DNA from: an uncultured Ruminococcus sp.
GTDB lineage: Bacteria; Bacillota; Clostridia; Oscillospirales; Ruminococcaceae
Length of the DNA: 32,371 nucleotides
Assembly: GCA_934435205.1 (NCBI GenBank)
Contig: CAKSAK010000011.1
Coordinates: 1-32,371 of the forward strand
Direction of reading: 5' to 3'
Within the stretch, counting starts at the first letter, position 1. Every line of letters begins with the position of its first letter. Shown here one piece after another: positions 22,592 through 30,281 of the stretch. Position numbers and translations under genes: made by a program. Under the pieces are notes generated by a model. The model saw only the letters and a program-made list of their open reading frames with translations, did not search any database and was not told the DNA's origin.

Positions 22592-23767
22592 TTATGCGTT
22601 ATAATAGCGAACGTAATCGTCAAGCACATCTGCCGTAAGCTCAAAAGGATAATTTTTAAGCTTGGCAGGGTTGGCAAGTATTCCGTCCCTGTCCTTTTTC
22701 CAAAGCTCCTCCGACATATCAAGCTTGCCAAAAAGCGTCCTGATGTAATCTCTGAAAGCGTCAAAATTATCAAAACCAAGAAGCTGTTTTTCAACGTATT
22801 CAGCTTCGACACTGTCGCCATAATTTTTCAAAAAGCCTGACAGAAAAACGCCTACTGCCTTACCGTGTGGCACGCCATTTTCATATGTCAAAGTATAGCT
22901 CAGACCGTGAGGTATGCTTGTGCCTGTGTAGGCTATTGCCATGCCCGCAAGCACTGATGCCTGCATGAAAGTTGAGAACTCATCATCGGTCATATGAGCA
23001 AAGCTTTCCTCAGTTTCAAGACAGCACTTACAGCTTGTCCAAAGCTTCATACCCTGCTCTGCATATGCACGGCTGAATGCATTTGCGTTGGTGTTGAGCC
23101 GTGACTCTATCATGTGAGCAAGTGCGTCAACGCAGGTGCTTTTCATGCCGCTGTATGAGGAAGTTTTAAGATAGCTGTAGTCCACCAGCGCAAGTGACGG
23201 AAAAATTTTGTGGGCAATAGATTTCTTGGTCTGCTTGATGTGGGAAGTCAGGATAGAATAAGGTGTAGCCTCCGAGCCTGTTCCGCAGGTGGTAGGCACG
23301 CAGACTATAGGGTAAAAAGGCAGTTTTGCAGAAGTGTAAAGAAGCTCCTCTACCTTGGCAATGCTATCTGAAAGCTCGCATTTTTCAGCCTTTACAACGC
23401 CCTCGCTTTCAGAAAACTCGGCATTTTTGCAAACAATGCCATTCTTAGCAAGCATTGATATCGCCTTGCTTGCGTCCATTGGTGAGCCTCCGCCCACTGC
23501 CACGAACATATCAACGCCGTATTTTACCGCCGCCGTTGCCGCTGTGTAAACAGTTTCCACAGACGGGTTTTCCTCGATATCATTGTAAATCACATATCCA
23601 ATGCCCTGACTTTCAAGCACTGCCTTGACATCATCAAGAGAGCCGTTCACCGCAGAAGAATGTCTACCTGTGACTATCATGGCTTTTTTGCCAAATTCCG
23701 CTATCTCGCCCCCGTGATTTTTTACCGCTCCATTTTCTATGTAAATATCAGTAGGTATATTTCTCAT
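22592..23767 (-). CDS. Iron-containing alcohol dehydrogenase, second copy
   Basis: The 391-residue member of the group III metal-dependent alcohol dehydrogenases binds NAD(P) through GGGSPMD at 92-98. Metal ligands are Asp214, His218 (DALAH), His287 (SIPHG) and His301 (GVPHG). CVPTTCGTGSEAT near 156-168 is the conserved cofactor/substrate loop. The sequence is more like the butanol-dehydrogenase/1,3-propanediol group than FucO, and it shares only motifs with the fucO product here. The start at 23767 has AAGGAGC at ideal spacing; the frame extends to 23824, but that ATG overlaps the promoter -35 box. Substrate is uncertain: probably a short-chain aldehyde or alcohol in fermentation. Confidence 0.9.
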   Translation of the reverse strand: MRNIPTDIYIENGAVKNHGGEIAEFGKKAMIVTGRHSSAVNGSLDDVKAVLESQGIGYVIYNDIEENPSVETVYTAATAAVKYGVDMFVAVGGGSPMDASKAISMLAKNGIVCKNAEFSESEGVVKAEKCELSDSIAKVEELLYTSAKLPFYPIVCVPTTCGTGSEATPYSILTSHIKQTKKSIAHKIFPSLALVDYSYLKTSSYSGMKSTCVDALAHMIESRLNTNANAFSRAYAEQGMKLWTSCKCCLETEESFAHMTDDEFSTFMQASVLAGMAIAYTGTSIPHGLSYTLTYENGVPHGKAVGVFLSGFLKNYGDSVEAEYVEKQLLGFDNFDAFRDYIRTLFGKLDMSEELWKKDRDGILANPAKLKNYPFELTADVLDDYVRYYNA

Positions 23768-23795
23768 TTTCAACGCTCCTTTTGGCTTTTTATTC

Positions 23796-23824
23796 ATTAT
23801 AGCACCTTTGGCGGTGTTTTTCAA
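23796..23824 (-). promoter_or_regulatory. Promoter of the second alcohol dehydrogenase
   Basis: On the minus strand there is TTGAAA (23819-23824), a 17-base spacer and TATAAT (23796-23801). It fixes the coding start downstream of 23796. Confidence 0.82.
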
Positions 23825-23827
23825 GCC

Positions 23828-23856
23828 TTGACGTTGCAGAACATTTGTGCTATGAT
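23828..23856 (+). promoter_or_regulatory. Promoter of the radical SAM gene
   Basis: TTGACG (23828-23833), a 17-base spacer and TATGAT (23851-23856) are divergent from the dehydrogenase promoter, with the two -35 boxes four bases apart. Confidence 0.78.
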
Positions 23857-23885
23857 ATTAGTAATAAATCATGGAGGAAAAAGCT

Positions 23886-24761
23886 ATGCACTTCACAACA
23901 GCAAAAGGTATACTCTCGCCTAAAAACGGCATGAATTTATATCGTGGCTGTCAGCACGGCTGTATTTACTGCGACAGCCGCTCGGTATGTTACAATATGC
24001 AGCATGATTTTGAAGATATCGAAATAAAAGAAAATGCCGTGGAGTTGCTTGAAGAAGCACTCAGCCGCAAACGCCGCAGGTGCATGATAGGCATGGGAGC
24101 AATGTGCGACCCTTATATGCCCCTTGAAATGACAGTACAGCTCACGCTGAAAAGCCTTATGACAATAGAAAAATACGGCTTCGGGGTCACGCTTATCACA
24201 AAGTCTGACAATGTTCTCCGTGATATAGATATTATCGAACGCATAAACCAAAAGAGCAAAGCGGTCATTGCAATGACCCTCACAACGGCTGACGAAAAGC
24301 TTTGCAGTATAGTCGAGCCGAATGTTTGCACTACTCAAAGGCGATACGAGGTGCTGAAAGAGTTTCAGCGGCGTGGTATTCCTACTGTTGTGTGGCTCAC
24401 ACCTATCCTGCCTTTTATAAATGATACGGAGGAAAATCTCCGCCGCATATTGGATATGTGCTTTGACGCAGGCGTTAAGGGGATAATATGCTTTAGCTTC
24501 GGGGTCACTCTCCGTGAGGGCGACAGAGAGTATTTTTATCGGAAGCTTGACGAGCATTTTCCAGGTATGAAAGAAAAATATATCCGCACCTTTGGAAATT
24601 CCTACATCTGCAACAGTCCGAACAATAAGAAACTCATGGATATTTTTGTATCTCAGTGCAAAAGCCACGGGGTCATGTACCGCCCAGAGGAGATTTTTGC
24701 ATACGAAAGCGAGTTTGACGAGCGTGACGAGCAGACAAGTATTTTTGATACTGCCGATTGA
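23886..24761 (+). CDS. SPL-family radical SAM protein
   Basis: The 291-residue protein carries the radical SAM cluster motif as Cys22, Cys26 and Cys29 (GCQHGCIYCD), which binds a 4Fe-4S cluster and S-adenosylmethionine. The GMGAMCDPYMPLE and ITKSDNVLRDIDII stretches are typical of the spore-photoproduct-lyase-like branch (also called Rv2578c-like). Members other than SplB have no established substrate. GGAGG at 23873-23877 is the ribosome binding site for the ATG at 23886; an in-frame ATG at 23871 overlaps that site and is rejected. The gene stands alone. A DNA-repair role is possible but not shown by anything nearby. Confidence 0.88.
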   Translation: MHFTTAKGILSPKNGMNLYRGCQHGCIYCDSRSVCYNMQHDFEDIEIKENAVELLEEALSRKRRRCMIGMGAMCDPYMPLEMTVQLTLKSLMTIEKYGFGVTLITKSDNVLRDIDIIERINQKSKAVIAMTLTTADEKLCSIVEPNVCTTQRRYEVLKEFQRRGIPTVVWLTPILPFINDTEENLRRILDMCFDAGVKGIICFSFGVTLREGDREYFYRKLDEHFPGMKEKYIRTFGNSYICNSPNNKKLMDIFVSQCKSHGVMYRPEEIFAYESEFDERDEQTSIFDTAD

Positions 24762-24786
24762 AAACCTCTCCCCTTTATGTTATAAT
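24758..24786 (+). promoter_or_regulatory. Promoter of the unknown membrane protein
   Basis: TTGAAA (24758-24763), overlapping the radical SAM stop codon, a 17-base spacer and TATAAT (24781-24786) give this gene its own start of transcription. Confidence 0.78.
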
Positions 24787-24811
24787 AAAGAAAAAACATC
24801 AAGGTGAAGCA

Positions 24812-25735
24812 ATGAATAAAAATCAAAATATAGCTATGGGGATATCCCTCGCTGTGGTGGCAATAATGGTCGGCTCGGCGGAGATTCTCGGGGAAAAGGA
24901 GATTATTTTTCCTGAGATAACGGCGGTGGCAATGGGTGCGCTCATTGCGCCGGTGCAATCGTGGAACACCTCTCGGGCACGGCTGTTTGCGGCGATAGTT
25001 TCTGCCGCTGTTGCAGGAGTGTGCATAGTGCGGTTTATCCCTGAGATACTTATACTGCGTATAGCCGTGGGACTTCTCATGGCAGTGGGCGTTATCACGC
25101 TGTCAAAAACAGGCTTTGTTCCTGCCATTTCTGCCTGCATACTTCCGATACTTATGGGCACAAAAAGCCCTGTTTACGTCATTTCTGTGGCGGTCATGAC
25201 GGCATTTATACTTGTTTCTCAAAAAGCTCTTGAGTGCTTTGGACTGCACGAAAAGTATGAATACAGACCTATCGGACCAAGTGCAGAGCTTCTCAAACTA
25301 AGATCAAAGCAAGTTACCACGGTGCTTATTATCTGCATATTGCCTGCGCATTTTCACGAGATATTCTTTATCGCTCCGCCGCTTATCGTTGCATTTTTCG
25401 AGCTTAGCGGCAAAGGCTCAAAGCTTATGAAGCGAAAATACACCGCAATTGCTCTCATGGCGGCGGCTGCGTTCACAGGCGTGACCGCAAGATTTTTTAT
25501 CTCTGAAAAGCTTGGGCTTACCATGACATTAGGTGCAGTTTTATCCTCGGCTGTGATATTCGTCCTTTGCCGAAAAGCAAAGCTTTATTTTCCTCCTTGC
25601 TGTGCAATATCTACCCTGCCTTTTATCATTCCGCAAACTGCCATGATAAAATTTCCCTTTGAAGTCATAGCTGGATATATTGTCATTACCATTGCCGCAG
25701 TTATCATAACTAAAATAGACAATAATACAAATTAG
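24812..25735 (+). CDS. Membrane protein of unknown function
   Basis: I do not recognise this 307-residue protein with confidence. It is almost wholly hydrophobic, with about ten predicted helices in two similar halves. Each half contains a phenylalanine-proline element (IIFPEITAVAMGAL near residue 31; LYFPPCCAISTLPFI near 268). This internal echo and the short proline motifs faintly recall HPP-family membrane proteins, but that is only an impression. A loop rich in charged residues around 145-165 separates the halves. The start at 24812 has AAGGTG as ribosome binding site; an upstream in-frame ATG at 24758 lies in the promoter. No terminator was seen before the IS-like remnant downstream. Confidence 0.75.
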   Translation: MNKNQNIAMGISLAVVAIMVGSAEILGEKEIIFPEITAVAMGALIAPVQSWNTSRARLFAAIVSAAVAGVCIVRFIPEILILRIAVGLLMAVGVITLSKTGFVPAISACILPILMGTKSPVYVISVAVMTAFILVSQKALECFGLHEKYEYRPIGPSAELLKLRSKQVTTVLIICILPAHFHEIFFIAPPLIVAFFELSGKGSKLMKRKYTAIALMAAAAFTGVTARFFISEKLGLTMTLGAVLSSAVIFVLCRKAKLYFPPCCAISTLPFIIPQTAMIKFPFEVIAGYIVITIAAVIITKIDNNTN

Positions 25736-25761
25736 GCATAACAAAAACGTGCAAAGCTTTA

Positions 25762-25820
25762 TGATCCGACCCCCAGAAGTTAGACCAAAATCTAACGATT
25801 TGGAGGTCACATCATTACGC
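25762..25820 (+). mobile_element. Remnant of an IS3-family (IS150-like) left end
   Basis: The stretch opens TGATCCGACCCCCAGAAGTT, continues with a GTTAGA/TCTAAC hairpin (25779-25796) and ends TTTGGAGGTCACATCATT. This order of a TG-start inverted repeat with CCCCC, a short spacer and a GGAGGTC ribosome binding site is what I recall from left ends of IS3-family elements. Here it breaks off where the transposase should begin. No matching right end was found, so it is a solo end left by deletion. Recognition is from memory of the family pattern. Confidence 0.4.
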
Positions 25821-25849
25821 TCTGTACGTTTTTTCTGTATATTAAGAAA

Positions 25850-28462
25850 TCATTCTCTGTTTTTAAGCACCTCGGCAGGGGTTATCTTGCCAAGCTTTCT
25901 TACAAGAATGGAGGTGATGATAAAGTATGTTGCCATTACTCCTGCAAAAATTATAACGTAAGCATACCATGAGAATGTAAGGTTTATTCCGCTTGTTACG
26001 TTTGAAATGAACACTGGGAAAACCTTGTCCATAATTATCTTTGAAAGCGGTATCTCGATAAGTGCGCCCAAAGTTATGATAATTGCGTTTCCGTTTAGGT
26101 AAAGCTTTTTCACGTCCTTGGTCTTATAGCCGAACACTTTCACAAGGGATATTCCAAAGGAAGCCCTTTCTATTGTAACATTCAGCATAAGGAACATAAC
26201 GGAGCAGAAAATTATTACAGCAACTGCGATAAGCATTACTATCATCGACATCATAAGGTCCGTGAAAACTGCCGCTGAACGCTCGATATCTGATTTTGTT
26301 GTTGTGCTGTAAAGTCTGCCCTCGTCAATGTCAAGTTTCTTGTCTGAAAGCAAACAGTTGTAGTAAGTGTCGCTCTCACCGAAAAGCTCACGCATACTGT
26401 CAATATCCATGAACACCATAAGTCCGCCACGCTCGTCGCAGATATCCTCCACTGTGAATGCGTAATCCATTGAGGTCGCATCGTCTGTCAGGATAAACTT
26501 GTCGTCCTTTGCCACCCCGTAACGCTCCACAACTGACTGGCTCACTGTTATAAAGCTCTTGCCCTTGTGTGTTTTCACATCATAATACTTGTTGTCGCTG
26601 TCCATACCCATAACGGTGACATCAAGGTTATAGCCAAGCTGTTCCTTTGAAAGGGTTTTTACAAAGCAAGCCTCGCCACCCTCCGGAACGCTTTCCTCTG
26701 GATATTTCAGAGTGTACATATACTCGTATTTTGTGTCATTGATAGTGTCTTTTCTCACGTTCTCACAGAGATAGTAGCAATCAACGCCAAGCATAAGAAT
26801 GAACAGTGAAAACAGCATACTGAGAAGCACTGTTATGCCTGTGCGCATTTCACGAAGCATTTGGCGTATCTGAAATCTGCGGATAAAATTCCTGCTCTTT
26901 ATCTTCACTCTGCTGTAGTGACCTGTTTTCTGCTCGTTTCTGATAAGTGAAAGAGCCGTCTGAGAAAGCCGCTTGTTTATCACAAGGGTATTAACTATCA
27001 CCGAAACAACAGGAGGCATTACAACGCTGTAAATGATAAGATACAAAGGATAAACAGGGGTAAAATCAGGGAGCGAGAAATATGCGTAGGTGTCGAGAAG
27101 CTGATAGTCAAGTCCCACAGGTGAGAAGCCTATGACCGCACCGATTATTCCTCCAACAAATGCAACTATAGACGGCAACGTTATGTAGTGTCGGATAAGA
27201 TCTTTTTTCTTTGCGCCAAGTGCATAAAGCGCACCTATAACACTGCTTTCACGCTGGATCTGATGTATAACGAAAACAGAGATAACATAAGTAAGAAGTG
27301 CCATAAGTATAACACCCACACCAAGTCCTGCATACTTGTTCATGACAACGTCACCTGCCGCACCAGCTATACGAACGTTGTCGCCCTTTTTCACAAACAT
27401 TGTCAGGTTGTCAAGGTCAATTGTGAAAACCTCGTCAAGAAGCTCGTCAGCCTGCTTTTTGAAGCTGTCGATACCATTAGCAAGACTCTCTGCACCGCTG
27501 TATGCAGATCTTGCACCCTCTGACAGATCTTTTGAGCCGTCATATGCGGCTTTCACGCCTGCGGTGATAGCGTTCGCACCCTCTGGGAGTGCCTTTGCGC
27601 CCTCATAAAGTCCGCCCATTGCATCATAGAGAGCGTCAGCTCCCTCAGAAAGGTCTTTCACACCGTCTTTAAGGGTCTGTGAGCCGTCATAAAGCTTGTC
27701 GATACCATTTGAGATATCGTCACGCTGCTTCAAGACGTCCTTGATAGTTTCAAGATAATACTTATCTGTGACTTTTTTATAATCAAAGTCGAAATCCTCG
27801 ATCATTTTCTTCAGCTCATCATCAGTTGCCTTGCCGTTAAGTCTGTAAGCGTAGCAGAGGTCTTCGGCTTTCTGATCGCTGTCATTTTTGAAATAGTCAT
27901 ACTGATCGTCGCTTACGAAAAGAAGTCCGAAGCCCTTGCTTGACACAGCCGTGTCAGAGAAATTTTCAAAAGGTGTGTCATAGTCAGGTGTAGTTCCTAT
28001 TCCAACAATCTCAAACTCAACGCCGCCTGCTGTGAGCTTATCGCCCACTGACAGAGAATGTTCCTCACTGTAGCGCTTTTCAACTACCGCTTCGCCCTTT
28101 TTCTCAGCAAGTCTGCCGCTGTCAAGCTCAATAAGATCAATATCATTTCTTTTACGGAAAACACGGAGCTTTGAGCCGTCCTTTGCTGTAACGTCAATGC
28201 TGAAATGCTGTTCAAGAGTAATTCCTTTGTCTGTTATCTCCTTTTCCTGCTCGTCTGTAAGAGAGATAAAAACGCCGAACTGTCCGTCCTCGACCTTGTT
28301 TTGCTTACCATGTTCGGCAGTTCCGTCGATAATAGTGTCTGCGCTTGCAACCACGGAAACTATTATGTACATCCCCATTACAATAAGCAATACAAGCGCA
28401 AGATAACGTGCAAAATTTGTTTTAAGCTCACGTCCTAGCCTTTTTCTGAGTACCCTGTTCAT
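25850..28462 (-). CDS. FtsX-like ABC permease with glycine heptad array
   Basis: The 870-residue permease has a first helix at about 20-40, a large extracellular domain to about 375, three helices, a second helix and extracellular domain, and a final three-helix FtsX block (about 735-865) ending in ITPAEVLKNRE. This is the duplicated FtsX layout of MacB/YtrF-like transporters, which usually move lipids, peptides or antibiotics by a mechanical stroke instead of a membrane channel. Residues 253-330 of the first extracellular domain have glycine at every seventh position in 11 of 12 repeats (pattern LxxGxxx), like YhgE/Pip proteins. Its start codon overlaps the ATPase stop by one base (TAATG), so the two are coupled. 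Confidence 0.92.
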   Translation of the reverse strand: MNRVLRKRLGRELKTNFARYLALVLLIVMGMYIIVSVVASADTIIDGTAEHGKQNKVEDGQFGVFISLTDEQEKEITDKGITLEQHFSIDVTAKDGSKLRVFRKRNDIDLIELDSGRLAEKKGEAVVEKRYSEEHSLSVGDKLTAGGVEFEIVGIGTTPDYDTPFENFSDTAVSSKGFGLLFVSDDQYDYFKNDSDQKAEDLCYAYRLNGKATDDELKKMIEDFDFDYKKVTDKYYLETIKDVLKQRDDISNGIDKLYDGSQTLKDGVKDLSEGADALYDAMGGLYEGAKALPEGANAITAGVKAAYDGSKDLSEGARSAYSGAESLANGIDSFKKQADELLDEVFTIDLDNLTMFVKKGDNVRIAGAAGDVVMNKYAGLGVGVILMALLTYVISVFVIHQIQRESSVIGALYALGAKKKDLIRHYITLPSIVAFVGGIIGAVIGFSPVGLDYQLLDTYAYFSLPDFTPVYPLYLIIYSVVMPPVVSVIVNTLVINKRLSQTALSLIRNEQKTGHYSRVKIKSRNFIRRFQIRQMLREMRTGITVLLSMLFSLFILMLGVDCYYLCENVRKDTINDTKYEYMYTLKYPEESVPEGGEACFVKTLSKEQLGYNLDVTVMGMDSDNKYYDVKTHKGKSFITVSQSVVERYGVAKDDKFILTDDATSMDYAFTVEDICDERGGLMVFMDIDSMRELFGESDTYYNCLLSDKKLDIDEGRLYSTTTKSDIERSAAVFTDLMMSMIVMLIAVAVIIFCSVMFLMLNVTIERASFGISLVKVFGYKTKDVKKLYLNGNAIIITLGALIEIPLSKIIMDKVFPVFISNVTSGINLTFSWYAYVIIFAGVMATYFIITSILVRKLGKITPAEVLKNRE

Positions 28463-29163
28463 TACAAGTCCTCCAGCTCTGCGGCAGGTATGCGTGTTTC
28501 GTTAAGATAATCCTTTTTGATAAGTCCGTCCTTAACGATTATTACCTTATGCACCATATTCTTTATAGCGTTGTTGTGAGTAACAATAAGCATTGTTGTG
28601 CCGTATTTTGCATTGATTTTTTCCAGCAGGATAAGAATATCCCTTGATGTTTTCGAGTCAAGAGCGCCTGTAGGCTCGTCACACAAAAGCAGCTTCGGAT
28701 TTTTTATAAGCGCCCTTGCTATAGCGCATCTCTGCTGTTGACCGCCTGAAAGCTGTGACGGGAACTTATTTCTGTGTTCGGAAAGTCCCAACGTTGTAAG
28801 AAGTTCTTCCATATCCAGCGGTGAATCTGAAAGATATTCACAAACCTGAATATTTTCCTCAACTGTCAGGTTTGGAACGAGGTTATAAAACTGAAAGATA
28901 AAGCCCAGATTTTCCTTTCTGTAGTCGGCAAGCTTATCAGGCTTAAGGCCGAAAATTTCCTTACCGTCGACCTTAACAGAGCCACTATCCATAGTGTCAA
29001 GGCCGCCTATGCAGTTAAGAAGCGTGGATTTACCGGAACCGCTCGTACCCTGAATAACGCACATCTGCCCTTTTTCCAGACTTGTGGTGATACCCTTTAG
29101 CACCTGAATATAGCTGGCGTCACTGCCGTAGCTTTTCTTCACATCTCTGATCTCCAAATACAT
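28462..29163 (-). CDS. MacB/LolD-type ABC transporter ATP-binding subunit
   Basis: The 233-residue ATPase has Walker A GTSGSGKST at 39-47, Q-loop FIFQFYNLVP at 88-97, signature LSGGQQQR at 138-145, Walker B LLLCDEPTGALDS at 158-170 and H-loop IVTHNN. These are the hallmarks of the LolD/MacB group. It powers the FtsX-like permease encoded next. Such two-gene systems in Firmicutes often give resistance to peptides or lipid-active drugs. GGAGG at 29171-29175 precedes the start. The leader holds three palindromes, one of them the presumed TetR operator, so the operon is probably repressed by the TetR gene just upstream. Confidence 0.95.
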   Translation of the reverse strand: MYLEIRDVKKSYGSDASYIQVLKGITTSLEKGQMCVIQGTSGSGKSTLLNCIGGLDTMDSGSVKVDGKEIFGLKPDKLADYRKENLGFIFQFYNLVPNLTVEENIQVCEYLSDSPLDMEELLTTLGLSEHRNKFPSQLSGGQQQRCAIARALIKNPKLLLCDEPTGALDSKTSRDILILLEKINAKYGTTMLIVTHNNAIKNMVHKVIIVKDGLIKKDYLNETRIPAAELEDL

Positions 29164-29182
29164 ATCATTTCCTCCATTTATG

Positions 29183-29200
29183 AGTTAGATTTAGCTAACT
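29183..29200. promoter_or_regulatory. Palindrome in the ABC operon leader, near the RBS
   Basis: AGTTAG and CTAACT arms flank a six-base centre seven bases upstream of GGAGG. It could form an mRNA hairpin or bind protein. No function can be assigned. Confidence 0.4.
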
Positions 29201-29213
29201 TTGCTTTATATAA

Positions 29214-29235
29214 AAATGTGCATATCTGCACATTT
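29214..29235. promoter_or_regulatory. Long palindrome upstream of the ABC operon
   Basis: AAATGTGC and GCACATTT are perfect 8-base arms with a six-base centre. It differs from the TetR operator sequence, so it may serve another regulator or form an RNA hairpin. Confidence 0.5.
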
Positions 29236-29262
29236 CATCGACATTTAAGATACAAAATTCTC

Positions 29263-29279
29263 ACATAACGTTGTTATGT
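29263..29279. promoter_or_regulatory. TetR operator site 1, upstream of the ABC operon
   Basis: ACATAAC-GTT-GTTATGT is a perfect 7-base-arm palindrome, the same as sites 2 and 3 except for the three central bases. It lies about 100 bases before the ATPase start. No good promoter hexamers were recognised around it. Confidence 0.75.
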
Positions 29280-29292
29280 AGGCTTCTAAAAG

Positions 29293-29309
29293 TTACCGCC
29301 CGCAGGCGG
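29293..29309 (-). terminator. Possible weak terminator after tetR
   Basis: CCGCC/GGCGG with loop CGCA lies eight bases after the tetR stop. The minus strand continues TAACTTTTAG, a poor U-tract, so termination may be partial. Confidence 0.4.
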
Positions 29310-29316
29310 CAATCAT

Positions 29317-29943
29317 CTAATCCTCGACTATCATTGTAAACCATATTTTTATTAGAAACTCCATTACTCTGCGCATATGGAGCTTTGCCTTTTCCACATC
29401 TCTCTCGTGAGTTAGCAAATGAGTGTAGGCGTCAACGCTTATATGGGTTATCCAATGAAGCATATACTCATCAACGTGGCAGTTAGGGATTCTTGCGGCA
29501 GCTTTTTCCGCTGAGATACGAAAACCCTGTTCTGTCATATCTACGATCATATCCACAGCATTTTCATACTCAGACCCCTGCGCACCAGTGAGAAGCAACA
29601 TGAAAACGTCATAATGAAGATACATATACTCCACAAGCTTGTCAAGGTCGGTGTGAGTATCAATGTGATACTCAGCAGACAGCACCGCAGGGTCATCGCT
29701 ATCCATATCCTGTGCGTCCTGCATATAATGCTCCGTAAGAAACCTGCAAAGCTCTTTCAGCGGCTCATCGACAATAGCCTTGAACAAATCATTTTTATTT
29801 TTAAAGAAGAAATACAGCGCACCGGTCGTCACGCCTGCGTCAGCGCATATTTTTCTCAGAGAAGCTTTCATATAGCCGTTTTCTGAAAACTCAGCCATTG
29901 CGCTTTTCAGAAGCTTTTCTCTTGTTTCAAGCTCGTCACCCAT
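29317..29943 (-). CDS. TetR-family transcriptional regulator
   Basis: The 208-residue protein has an N-terminal helix-turn-helix at about 8-55 (AEFSENGYMKASLRKICADAGVTTGALYFFF in two blocks), the standard TetR DNA-binding head. An all-helical ligand-binding and dimerisation body of about 150 residues follows. It should act as a ligand-released repressor. Palindromes of identical design lie on its own promoter -10 box, 65 bases further upstream, and before the ABC transporter operon downstream. This argues for autorepression and control of the transporter. The inducer is probably a transported compound, but nothing in the sequence identifies it. Confidence 0.93.
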   Translation of the reverse strand: MGDELETREKLLKSAMAEFSENGYMKASLRKICADAGVTTGALYFFFKNKNDLFKAIVDEPLKELCRFLTEHYMQDAQDMDSDDPAVLSAEYHIDTHTDLDKLVEYMYLHYDVFMLLLTGAQGSEYENAVDMIVDMTEQGFRISAEKAAARIPNCHVDEYMLHWITHISVDAYTHLLTHERDVEKAKLHMRRVMEFLIKIWFTMIVED

Positions 29944-29966
29944 TACTGCACCCCACTTTCCGCTTC

Positions 29967-29983
29967 ACATAACACTGTTATCT
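29967..29983. promoter_or_regulatory. TetR operator site 2, on the tetR -10 box
   Basis: ACATAAC-ACT-GTTATCT matches the other two sites except for one changed base in the outer right arm. It overlaps the -10 box (29980-29985), so binding would block tetR transcription. Confidence 0.72.
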
Positions 29984-30008
29984 TAGCATATAACCTTTGA
30001 TATGTCAA
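29980..30008 (-). promoter_or_regulatory. tetR promoter
   Basis: On the minus strand there is a perfect TTGACA (30003-30008), a 17-base spacer and TAAGAT (29980-29985), overlapped by operator site 2. Confidence 0.8.
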
Positions 30009-30047
30009 TAGATTTACTATATTTTCAGCATATTATATGATAATTTC

Positions 30048-30064
30048 ACATAACAGTGTTATGT
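30048..30064. promoter_or_regulatory. TetR operator site 3
   Basis: ACATAAC-AGT-GTTATGT is a perfect palindrome, extending to eight-base arms with flanking C and G. It lies about 65 bases upstream of the tetR promoter, where it could support looping with site 2 or mark a lost divergent gene. Confidence 0.72.
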
Positions 30065-30086
30065 GTGTTAGCGAATATAACAAAAC

Positions 30087-30117
30087 AAAGGACGAACCGC
30101 AAAAGTACGTCCTTTTT
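30087..30117. terminator. Terminator downstream of the gene-fragment island
   Basis: AAAGGACG pairs with CGTCCTTT around a 13-base loop. On the minus strand the hairpin is followed by GTTTTGTT, on the plus strand by TTC after a T-rich arm. It would stop transcripts coming from the fragments at 30163-31233. Confidence 0.65.
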
Positions 30118-30162
30118 CAATGAAGAAAGTAAATAAGCATAAAAAGAGCCATAGCAAATGCT

Positions 30163-30279
30163 TATATCCGAACCCTTAACTCCGAATTCCGATATATTCA
30201 TAACAACGCCAATCTCACGCATCCACTTTTCCATTTCCGCAAGTCCATCTTCGGCAATGTGCTTATTGCTTTTTCCGTT
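30163..30279 (-). pseudogene. C-terminal fragment of an iron-containing alcohol dehydrogenase
   Basis: The minus-strand frame reads KNGKSNKHIAEDGLAEMEKWM and then REIGVVMNISEFGVKGSDI. This matches the late helical region of butanol-dehydrogenase-type enzymes, where a sequence like GLEKMEAWMKEIG-VVMNITELGV is usual. Only about 40 residues survive. Everything before (cofactor and metal sites) is gone, and after GSDI the frame runs into unrelated sequence. The fragment directly follows the stop of the GH43 remnant. It is unlike either intact dehydrogenase in this window, so it came from a third gene. Identification rests on remembered family pattern. Confidence 0.6.
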
Positions 30280-30281
30280 CT

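Noticed and set aside
23937..24668. 243-codon minus-strand frame
   Set aside because: It is a shadow of the radical SAM gene, whose cysteine motif, promoter and ribosome binding site are on the plus strand.
30046..30234. 62-codon minus-strand frame as a small gene
   Set aside because: Its first 24 codons are part of a longer dehydrogenase-like fragment and the rest runs through a terminator and an operator, so it is a remnant.
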